From Candidatus Falkowiibacteriota bacterium (GTDB lineage: Bacteria; Patescibacteriota; Patescibacteriia; CAIXNZ01; JADLGS01), in the NCBI GenBank assembly GCA_020849205.1, contig JADLGS010000055.1:1-5252 (forward strand): a DNA stretch of 5,252 nucleotides. Reading direction: 5' to 3'. Position numbers and translations under genes: made by a program. The notes under the pieces were generated by a model, which made no database searches, had not been told where the DNA came from, and saw only the letters and a program-made list of their open reading frames with translations. Of the stretch, positions 1 to 5,252 are shown in pieces; position 1 is the stretch's first letter, and each line of letters starts with the position of its first letter.

Positions 1-1246
1 TAAGAAAAAATTTATTTTAGAAAAAGTTCAAGCGGAAGCATCAAGCGGTCTTCGTACTTTGGGATTTGCGTATGCGCTTGTTGATTCTTCTGTGCAAAAA
101 ATTTCTGCAAAAGAAATTAAGAAATTAACGTACCTTGGATTTGTAGGGATGCGTGATCCATTACGCAAAGAATCAAAAGCAACGTATCTTCTTACGCAAC
201 AAGCAGGTATTCGTACTATCATTATTACAGGTGATCACAAAGCAACTGCAGCAAGTATTGCTTCTCAGATGGGCATGCAATTTACGCCTGATCAAATTTT
301 TGAAGGAGCTGACGTAGTAGGCGTGACAGATGATGAACTTGATGTGATTACATCGCGCGCAGTTGTTTTTGCGCGCGTACAACCAGATCAAAAGATGCGC
401 ATCGTCACGAGTCTTAAAAGACAGGGTGAGGTGGTGGCGATGATTGGTGACGGTGTTAATGACGCTCCTGCTCTCAAAGCTTCTGATATCGGAGTGAGCG
501 TTGGTAGTGGTACTGATGTAGCAAAAGAAGCTTCTGATATGGTGTTGCTTGATGACAACTACAAAACAATTGCGCTTGCAATCAAGCAAGGTAGAATACT
601 TTTTGACAACATCAAAAAAACAACCCTCTATCTTCTCGTGAGTTCATTTACAGAAGTGGTTTTGGTGGTGCTTGCTATTGTAAGTGGTTTGCCGTTACCA
701 CTCACAGCATTACAAATTTTGTATATTAATATTGTCACCGACGGGTTTCCTCACTTAACGCTTGGATTTGAAGCTGGTGATGAAAATGTCATGTCTCGTA
801 AGCCAAAAAAGATTGGAGAAGGAATTTTGAGCAAAGAGGTGAAGTCGCTCGTGTTTGGTATAGGATTGTTTTTGGACGCTGTCTTATTCATCGTGTATAT
901 GTATCTTTATAGACAAGGGTATGCAGTATCTCAGATGCAAACCATGATGTTTATGATCTTGGGTGTCGGTTCTATCCTTTATGTGTTTAGTTGTAAGAGC
1001 CTCACTCATTCATTGCTTAGCACAAAACTCTTTGATAATATGTACATATGGTACGCCGTATGTCTTGCGCTTGTATTGCACATTGGAGCGTATTTCACCC
1101 CTGTAATGCATGATGCTCTTGGATTGGCGTGGCTTTCAGCGACTGATTGGATGATAGTCGTTTTTGCGATCATAACCAAAATCACCTGCATTGAAATCGG
1201 AAAATACTATTTCTTTACTTACCGTCAAAGACTTAAGACAACATGA
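1..1246 (+). CDS. Type II P-type cation-transporting ATPase (Ca2+-ATPase-like), C-terminal part, 5' truncated by window edge
   Basis: The frame is open to the left edge, so only the last 414 residues of a protein normally near 850-900 residues are present; the phosphorylation Asp (DKTGT) and M1-M4 lie outside. Numbering from base 2, P-domain motifs appear in order: GMRDPLR (49-55), TGDHKAT (76-82), the conserved Lys of QPDQK (131) and GDGVNDAP (149-156). Six hydrophobic segments follow, matching M5-M10 (about 208-231, 235-255, 283-303, 314-331, 348-366, 383-400). Aligned by eye to SERCA, M5 keeps the site-I Glu (E218) but has Ser in place of its Asn, M6 keeps N243, T246 and D247, and the M8 Glu is not seen. 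This suggests ATP-driven Ca2+ (or another cation) export with perhaps one intact ion site. The family is secure; the ion is inferred. The stop overlaps the next start (ATGA), implying co-transcription with the Mur ligase. Confidence 0.93.
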   Translation, partial: KKKFILEKVQAEASSGLRTLGFAYALVDSSVQKISAKEIKKLTYLGFVGMRDPLRKESKATYLLTQQAGIRTIIITGDHKATAASIASQMGMQFTPDQIFEGADVVGVTDDELDVITSRAVVFARVQPDQKMRIVTSLKRQGEVVAMIGDGVNDAPALKASDIGVSVGSGTDVAKEASDMVLLDDNYKTIALAIKQGRILFDNIKKTTLYLLVSSFTEVVLVVLAIVSGLPLPLTALQILYINIVTDGFPHLTLGFEAGDENVMSRKPKKIGEGILSKEVKSLVFGIGLFLDAVLFIVYMYLYRQGYAVSQMQTMMFMILGVGSILYVFSCKSLTHSLLSTKLFDNMYIWYAVCLALVLHIGAYFTPVMHDALGLAWLSATDWMIVVFAIITKITCIEIGKYYFFTYRQRLKTT

Positions 1247-2559
1247 AGCAATTCCTCAAATCACTCATTCCGCACTCTTGGATGAACGTGTATCACTACA
1301 CGCTTTCTGTTGTTGCAAAAATCTGGTATCGCAATCCAAGTTCAAAGATGATTGTGATTGGTGTTACGGGGACCAATGGTAAATCAAGCACAGTTAATTT
1401 TATTGGACGCATGCTTGCGAGCGCAGGCAAAAAAGTTGGATTTGCTTCGACAGTGAATTTTTATATAAACGGAAAAGAAACAATTAATGATAAAAAAATG
1501 ACGATGCTAGGACGTTTTGCGCTACAAAAATTTTTGGCGCAATGTCGAGACGCTGGTTGCGAATATGTTGTTATCGAAACTTCGTCACAGGGAATTGTTC
1601 AGTATCGTCATGCTGGTATCAATTACGACATTGTCGTGTTTACCAATTTAACCCCAGAGCACATTGAGTCGCACGGCGGATTTGAAAATTATAAACATGC
1701 AAAAGGGCAATTATTTAAGCACCTCATGCAACAACCTCATAAACGAATTAAAGGCGTTGAGGTACAAAAAATTATTGTTGCTAATTGTGATGATGAACAT
1801 TCCTCATATTTTTTGTCGTTTGATGCAGATAAAAAAATTGGATTTACGCTTACTCATGCTCACAGTCCCGCAGTTGATGTGATGTATCAAGCATCAAACC
1901 CGATCGCTACAACTCACAATGTTGCTTTTGATTTTGAAGGCACTCGTTTTGAAGCAAATGTGCTTGGCATGTTTAATATTTACAATCTATGCGCCTCACT
2001 ATCTGTTGGATTCGCGTTAGGACTTTCACTTGATGCGCTCAAGCGAGCGTGTTTGCGCGTGAGTGGTGTTCCCGGACGCATGGAGCTTATTAACGAGGGT
2101 CAGGATTTTGTGGTTGTTGTTGATTATGCCCCAGAGCCGGCGTCGCTAGAGGCAGCGTATGCCGCATTGCGAGTCTTTGGTAAAAACAGAATTATTCACG
2201 TCCTTGGTTCATGTGGAGGTGGGCGTGACGTGGCGCGTCGTCCAATTTTGGGGGCGATGGCGGCGTCGTACGCTGATGTTGTTATTGTTACCAACGAAGA
2301 TCCTTATGACGATGATCCAGTGGAAATCATGCTCCAAGTAAGTCAGGGAGCGCAAGAAAAAGGAAAGCGAGAAGGGCAGGACTTGTTCCTGATTCACGAC
2401 AGAAAAGAGGCGATACAAAAAGCTATTTCACTTGCGACTACCGGTGACATAGTACTCATTACGGGTAAGGGTTGCGAAGTATTTATCGCATCCAAGAATA
2501 ATACTAAAATACCACATGATGATCGCGAAGTTGCGCGTGAGGCATTACACACTCTATGA
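1243..2559 (+). CDS. MurE-like Mur ligase family protein (UDP-MurNAc-peptide synthetase type), lacking the usual N-terminal domain
   Basis: Mur ligases join an amino acid to UDP-MurNAc-peptide in the cytoplasm using ATP, through an acyl phosphate. The central ATPase domain begins almost at once with the P-loop GTNGKSST (43-50, Lys47). E112 follows in ETSSQG, then TNLTPEH (134-140), H144, and YKHAKGQLF (150-158) whose K154 should be the carbamylated Lys. The C-terminal ligase domain shows VDYAPEP (292-298), GSCGGGRD (322-329), TNEDPYDDDP (350-359) and GKGCE near the end. The order and the ETSSQGIVQYRH stretch match MurE best. The protein is 438 residues, against about 490-500 for MurE; the N-terminal UDP-sugar-binding domain is replaced by about 36 residues. 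The MurE DNPR motif reads EDPY, VDYAHTP reads VDYAPEP and GKGHE reads GKGCE, so the amino acid added cannot be deduced. ATGA overlaps at both ends; no Shine-Dalgarno is visible before the start. Confidence 0.88.
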   Translation: MKQFLKSLIPHSWMNVYHYTLSVVAKIWYRNPSSKMIVIGVTGTNGKSSTVNFIGRMLASAGKKVGFASTVNFYINGKETINDKKMTMLGRFALQKFLAQCRDAGCEYVVIETSSQGIVQYRHAGINYDIVVFTNLTPEHIESHGGFENYKHAKGQLFKHLMQQPHKRIKGVEVQKIIVANCDDEHSSYFLSFDADKKIGFTLTHAHSPAVDVMYQASNPIATTHNVAFDFEGTRFEANVLGMFNIYNLCASLSVGFALGLSLDALKRACLRVSGVPGRMELINEGQDFVVVVDYAPEPASLEAAYAALRVFGKNRIIHVLGSCGGGRDVARRPILGAMAASYADVVIVTNEDPYDDDPVEIMLQVSQGAQEKGKREGQDLFLIHDRKEAIQKAISLATTGDIVLITGKGCEVFIASKNNTKIPHDDREVAREALHTL

Positions 2560-3254
2560 ACTACAATAAATATTACAAAAAAATTCATTGCGTAGAAGAT
2601 GAAGAAATAGTGAGCGTGATACATGCTCACTGGATTGCTAAACTACAAACATTCTTAATCGCATTTTTGTTTTTTGCAGTGCCTTTGTTTTTTATGTTTT
2701 ACCTCATGTCGCAAGGCAGAGTTGGTGTGAGTATATTTGTGACATCGATTGTTGTGGGACTTATCTATAGTCTTCGAGAATGGTATTTGTGGACATATAA
2801 TGTGTTTATCATCACGACACACAAAATTATTGATCTTGAGCAACGAAGTTTGCTCAAGAGAAGTGTTTCGGAGGTTTCGTATGACAAGATTGTTGACGTT
2901 TCGTATGAACACGAAGGCTTGCTTGATACGATGTTTGGAATGGGAAAAATTACTGTTGTAACTAATATCCCCAACACGACACTGCAAATAACGCACGTAG
3001 GAAACGTAGCAACGATAGCTGGGGTGTTGATTGAAGTGGTCAAAAAACAGGGTGTCAAAAAACCTCAGGGTCCAAACCGCGCGCAACGACAAGAGGTTGT
3101 TGAGGATTTTTTGGGAGGTGAGGTAGAGGCGCTTGGGGAACAGAGTCTTGATGAGGTTGTGCAAAACTATCTTGCGGTATACTCAAAAGATCGATTAAAA
3201 CGCTTATTACAAAAGGATTTGGAGCGTAATGGGCACAAGGAGGTGGAGCAGTAA
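2556..3254 (+). CDS. Membrane protein with bacterial PH-like domain (bPH2, YdbS/DUF304-like)
   Basis: This 232-residue protein has a short charged N-terminus, two hydrophobic helices (about 31-51 and 56-73) and then a soluble region. The stretch from about 76 to 160 reads like a bPH2 domain: a W/Y-rich entry strand, the NVFIITTHKIID strand (82-93), a basic KRS turn, YDKIVDV (109-115), and LLDTMFGMGKITVVT (122-136), matching the family's typical 'lfG.G.i.v.t' ending. The last 65 residues or so are charged and probably helical, with no family I recognise. YdbS/YdbT-type proteins sit in the membrane with the PH fold in the cytoplasm; their biochemical role is poorly known. The start overlaps the Mur ligase stop (ATGA), suggesting translational coupling. 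It is the last gene before a gap with its own promoter, so it probably ends the upstream transcript. The fold is fairly confident; the function is unknown. Confidence 0.75.
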   Translation: MNYNKYYKKIHCVEDEEIVSVIHAHWIAKLQTFLIAFLFFAVPLFFMFYLMSQGRVGVSIFVTSIVVGLIYSLREWYLWTYNVFIITTHKIIDLEQRSLLKRSVSEVSYDKIVDVSYEHEGLLDTMFGMGKITVVTNIPNTTLQITHVGNVATIAGVLIEVVKKQGVKKPQGPNRAQRQEVVEDFLGGEVEALGEQSLDEVVQNYLAVYSKDRLKRLLQKDLERNGHKEVEQ

Positions 3255-3269
3255 TGCCCACTTCTTTTT
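3230..3269 (+). terminator. Possible weak rho-independent terminator after the bPH2 gene
   Basis: TGGGCA (3230-3235) and TGCCCA (3255-3260) can form a 6-bp GC-rich stem, followed at once by a T-rich run (3262-3269, TTCTTTTT). The position, across the stop codon and just ahead of a new promoter, fits a terminator. The 19-base loop is long and the T-run is interrupted, so the structure may be weak or accidental. Confidence 0.35.
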
Positions 3270-3281
3270 GATGAGTAAAAA

Positions 3282-3290
3282 TGGTATACT
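3282..3290 (+). promoter_or_regulatory. Extended -10 promoter for the septum gene cluster
   Basis: TGGTATACT is an extended -10 element (TG-N-TATACT) differing from TATAAT at one position. No good -35 is seen: about 17 bases upstream there is only a T-rich stretch (3262-3269), and TTGATG at 3268 is too close. Extended -10 promoters can work without a -35. Transcription would start near 3297-3298, only 2-3 bases before the ATG at 3300. The promoter would drive the DivIC/FtsB, RlpA-like and FtsE genes. Confidence 0.55.
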
Positions 3291-3299
3291 ATGGGGGAT

Positions 3300-3704
3300 A
3301 TGAAGGAGCGCGTACAACACACCGCAATACTTCGATTTTTTTCTTCGAGACTGTTTTTTGTAGTCGCGGGGGTTTTGATTTTATTTATTGTAATTGCCGA
3401 CGCCAAGGCGATACTTCGGCGCAAACAAGTTTCACAAGAAATCACACAACTTAAATCTGAAATCGCCCAACTTGAAAAAAGCCAGGAAGGTTTCAATAAT
3501 GTTCTTGAGTATTTACAAAGCGAGGAGTTTATTAAGCAAGAAGCAAAAATTAAGTTTGGAATGCGTAATGAGGGTGAGCGTGTTATTGTTTTGCATGACA
3601 CGCAAGATACGCGTCGCGCAGTGGACACGAGCGAACTTGAACCTCAAAACGCCAATATATCAAATCCTAGGAAGTGGATGATTTACTTCTTTGGAACGAA
3701 TTAA
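3300..3704 (+). CDS. DivIC/FtsB-family septum formation initiator
   Basis: FtsB/DivIC proteins are small bitopic membrane proteins of the divisome that pair with FtsL and FtsQ/DivIB through an extracytoplasmic coiled coil and help activate septal wall synthesis. This 134-residue protein has a basic cytoplasmic tip, one hydrophobic helix (about 18-33), a heptad-like charged coiled coil (about 40-75, IxxLKSEIAQLEKS), then the family's terminal motif EEFIKQEAKIKFGMRNEGE (75-93) running into a beta-like VIVL. An in-frame ATG at 3291 would give 137 residues, but it touches the -10 box and would lie upstream of the expected transcript start, so 3300 is chosen. There is no well-spaced Shine-Dalgarno; a GGGGGA run abuts the start too closely. 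The gene is followed after 20 bases by the RlpA-like gene and then ftsE, which supports a division role. FtsB and DivIC cannot be told apart here. Confidence 0.82.
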   Translation: MKERVQHTAILRFFSSRLFFVVAGVLILFIVIADAKAILRRKQVSQEITQLKSEIAQLEKSQEGFNNVLEYLQSEEFIKQEAKIKFGMRNEGERVIVLHDTQDTRRAVDTSELEPQNANISNPRKWMIYFFGTN

Positions 3705-3724
3705 TCACTCATCAACAAACGATT

Positions 3725-4669
3725 ATGAAAAAAATTACTATCGCATTTCTAACCGCTTGTCTGTTTGCCTTTGCTTTGCCGGTAAGCGCGACTGTGATTA
3801 CACCGCAGTACGTGAATCAGTCGAGTCAAACAATAACACAACATATCAACACAAAAGGGAGTACGCTCACACTCCTTAATGGTGATGTGCGCTTTGGAAT
3901 GCAGCCCGGCGCGCTAACGGTTGGAACGACGGTTACTTTTTCTCAAGTTGACGAAAGTTTTTTGAATGACGTGTTGTTGCCTGCGGAGTACAAAAAAATC
4001 TCAAAGATTTTTATGTATGAGGCGTCAACTAAACCACAAAAGCCGCTCTGGTTGACTATGAACTATGCTTCAGATTTGAAATTTACAAAGTTCATGTTTA
4101 TCTATGACGAAAAAAATCAAAATTGGAAAAACATTACCTCAAAAACAAATCTTGAGAAGGGGATGGTGAGTACTGCATTAACGGGACAAAAAGGCATACT
4201 CTTGATCGCGGATACTGATGTGATGAAATACGGCAAAGCGTCGTGGTACAAATACAAAGGATGTATGTGCGCGGCATCTCCTGATTATCCTAAAGGATCA
4301 AAATTATTGGTAGTAAATAAAAATAAAAATCAAGGAATTGTTGTAACGGTTAACGATTGGGGACCAGAGCGAGACATCTTTCCAGATCGTGTCATTGACC
4401 TTGATCTAGTTGCGTTTACAAAACTGGGCACAAAAGGTGTTGGTGTATTTCAAAATATCTACGTAACTCCGTACCACGCTTCAGATTTTACCTCTGATCA
4501 AGCAAAAACTCTCGAAAGCGCTGGTGTTGTGAATTTTACCAAAGAAGAATTGGCGATGCTTGAAGGCAGTAGTCAGAAGTCAGTAGTCAGTAGTCAGAAA
4601 GTTGAAGTACCAGCAAAAGTAACTAACAACTATCAACCAACAACTAACAACTTCCTCTGGCTCAAATGA
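3725..4669 (+). CDS. Secreted RlpA-like double-psi beta-barrel protein
   Basis: The 314-residue product starts with a clear signal peptide (MKKI, hydrophobic core 5-17, likely cut after VSA at 22). No lipobox Cys is seen, so it is probably secreted or membrane-tethered rather than a lipoprotein like classical RlpA. Residues about 40-165 look beta-rich, with a 'GALTVGTTVTF' start and a 'NQNWKNI' segment; this resembles ZU5/IPT-type modules only loosely. The RlpA-like barrel spans about 168-249: GKASWY (170-175), CAASPDYPKGS (182-192), VNDWGP (209-214), RVIDLD (222-227) and GVGVFQNIYV. RlpA proteins bind or cleave denuded septal peptidoglycan. The Asp of NDxGP is kept (D211), but the Glu-containing segment is absent and the catalytic His position appears to be Ser185, so activity is doubtful. 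A linker-like tail carries heptanucleotide repeats. ATG 3725 is chosen over an in-frame GTG at 3674 because it begins the signal peptide. The stop overlaps ftsE (ATGA). Confidence 0.82.
   Translation: MKKITIAFLTACLFAFALPVSATVITPQYVNQSSQTITQHINTKGSTLTLLNGDVRFGMQPGALTVGTTVTFSQVDESFLNDVLLPAEYKKISKIFMYEASTKPQKPLWLTMNYASDLKFTKFMFIYDEKNQNWKNITSKTNLEKGMVSTALTGQKGILLIADTDVMKYGKASWYKYKGCMCAASPDYPKGSKLLVVNKNKNQGIVVTVNDWGPERDIFPDRVIDLDLVAFTKLGTKGVGVFQNIYVTPYHASDFTSDQAKTLESAGVVNFTKEELAMLEGSSQKSVVSSQKVEVPAKVTNNYQPTTNNFLWLK
4568..4595 (+). repeat. Heptanucleotide tandem repeat array 1 (AGTAGTC units)
   Basis: Four consecutive 7-base units read AGTAGTC, AGAAGTC, AGTAGTC, AGTAGTC, with a degenerate start of a fifth (AGA). 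The array lies inside the 3' end of the RlpA-like gene and encodes a Ser/Val/Gln-rich tail (SSQKSVVSSQK). A 7-base period does not preserve a peptide repeat from unit to unit, so the repetition appears to act at the DNA level. Confidence 0.85.
4621..4648 (+). repeat. Heptanucleotide tandem repeat array 2 (AACTAAC units)
   Basis: Four consecutive 7-base units read AACTAAC, AACTATC, AACCAAC, AACTAAC, followed by a partial AAC. The array has the same period and copy number as the AGTAGTC array 25 bases upstream, but a different, nearly G-free unit. It encodes an Asn/Thr/Gln-rich stretch (TNNYQPTTNN) and ends 17 bases before the ftsE start codon. Confidence 0.82.
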
Positions 4670-5252
4670 TTGAGTTTCATAATGTAACAAAAGTATATCC
4701 TCCAAACCACCACGCATTGCGCGAGGTGTCTTTTGCTATCAAGGCAGGCGAGATGGTTTCGATTGTTGGTCAGTCAGGAGCTGGTAAGTCTACTATTGTT
4801 AAATTATTAACAGGCGAAGAAAAAGTAAATCGAGGGCAGATTATTGTTGGTGGATGGGATATCACTGATCTTAACGCAACGCAAATCCCAGTGCTTCGCC
4901 GACAAATTGGTGTCGTGTACCAAGACTATCGTTTATTGCCACACAAAACTGTCTATGAAAATGTAGCGTTTGCCCTTGAGGTGTGTGGAATACCACACAA
5001 ACGTATTACCGAAGTAGTTCCGCAGGTATTAAAGATTGTAGGGCTCAAGGACATGATGGAACGCTTTCCGCACCAACTTTCTGGTGGAGAAAAGCAACGT
5101 GTCGCAATTGCTCGCGCGCTGATTCATCGGCCAAAGGTTTTGCTAGCTGACGAGCCAACAGGAAATTTGGATACGGTAAATACACAAGATATCATCCATC
5201 TCTTGGAACGTATTAACGACTTTGGCACGACAATCGTTTTGGTGACTCATGA
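4666..5252 (+). CDS. ftsE: Cell division ATP-binding protein FtsE, 3' truncated by window edge
   Basis: This ABC ATPase is open to the right edge: 195 full codons of the usual 220-230. It shows Walker A GQSGAGKST (35-43), Q-loop VVYQDYRLLP (83-92) followed by KTVYENVAFAL, the ABC signature LSGGEKQR (138-145), Walker B VLLADEP (158-164), the D-loop (GNLD, 166-169), and the H-loop His (195) in the last complete codon. The QDYRLLPHKTVYENVAFAL stretch and the minimal length are typical of FtsE rather than other ABC ATPases such as LolD/MacB. FtsE pairs with the membrane protein FtsX at the division ring and couples ATP hydrolysis to periplasmic or extracellular wall hydrolase control. The gene starts at ATG 4666, overlapping the RlpA-like stop. 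No Shine-Dalgarno is seen, so coupled translation is likely. ftsX is expected next, outside the window. Confidence 0.92.
   Translation, partial: MIEFHNVTKVYPPNHHALREVSFAIKAGEMVSIVGQSGAGKSTIVKLLTGEEKVNRGQIIVGGWDITDLNATQIPVLRRQIGVVYQDYRLLPHKTVYENVAFALEVCGIPHKRITEVVPQVLKIVGLKDMMERFPHQLSGGEKQRVAIARALIHRPKVLLADEPTGNLDTVNTQDIIHLLERINDFGTTIVLVTH

Noticed and set aside
59..61. TTG as the start of the ATPase gene
   Set aside because: The same frame is open to the left edge and encodes typical family sequence before it (SSGLRTLGFAY), so this is an internal codon of a truncated gene.
173..589. Long minus-strand ORF of 138 codons (and similar ones at 2655-3164 and 3167-3628)
   Set aside because: Each lies opposite a well-supported gene, has Cys/Ser/Arg/His-rich antisense-type composition and matches no family; they are shadows.
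3265..3281. TTTTT/AAAAA hairpin between the bPH2 and DivIC/FtsB genes
   Set aside because: An all-A/T 5-bp stem is too weak and expected by chance in this AT-rich gap.
3674..3676. GTG as the start of the RlpA-like gene
   Set aside because: It would add 17 residues ahead of a textbook signal peptide and overlap the DivIC/FtsB gene by 31 bases; ATG 3725 fits better.
3691..3726. Separate promoter for the RlpA-like gene
   Set aside because: TTGGAA at 3691 has no -10 at a workable distance; the 20-base gap is better explained by co-transcription from the upstream promoter.
4317..4335. A-rich run with repeated AAAAAT in the RlpA-like gene as a slippage or frameshift site
   Set aside because: The reading frame continues through it into conserved barrel sequence (VVTVNDWGP), so no frameshift is needed; it just encodes an NKNKN loop.
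4568..4648. CRISPR-like array
   Set aside because: The units are 7 bases in direct tandem with no spacers between them; the two arrays have different units.

Overview
The window looks like bacterial chromosome of moderate to low GC, with all genes on the + strand and packed tightly. Three of the five gene junctions are 4-base ATGA overlaps. TGA is used as a stop, so there is no sign of a UGA-recoded lineage. Compact genes, a shortened Mur ligase, an RlpA-like barrel protein and a DivIC/FtsB - RlpA-like - FtsE order suggest a Candidate Phyla Radiation (Patescibacteria, Parcubacteria-like) genome. That lineage call is an inference from gene style and protein flavour; no rRNA marker is present.

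Layout. Bases 1-1246 hold the C-terminal 414 residues of a type II (Ca2+-ATPase-like) P-type ATPase, cut by the left edge. Bases 1243-2559 encode a MurE-like Mur ligase without the usual MurE N-terminal domain. Bases 2556-3254 encode a two-helix membrane protein with a bacterial PH (YdbS/DUF304-like) domain. These three genes overlap at ATGA junctions and look like one transcript. A 45-base gap follows. It holds a possible weak terminator, a perfect Shine-Dalgarno sequence leading only into tiny ORFs, and an extended -10 promoter placed almost directly on the next start codon. Bases 3300-3704 encode a DivIC/FtsB-type septum protein, 3725-4669 a secreted RlpA-like double-psi beta-barrel protein, and 4666-5252 the start of FtsE, cut by the right edge.

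Together the genes concern the cell envelope and division: peptidoglycan precursor synthesis (Mur ligase), septum assembly (DivIC/FtsB, FtsE and presumably FtsX beyond the edge) and septal wall binding or remodelling (RlpA-like). Ion transport and an uncharacterised membrane PH protein lie upstream.

No clearly new system such as a CRISPR array, defence island or mobile element is visible. The points most worth a second look are two heptanucleotide repeat arrays at the 3' end of the RlpA-like gene, the odd start region of the DivIC/FtsB gene, and the missing or altered functional residues in the Mur ligase and the RlpA-like protein.
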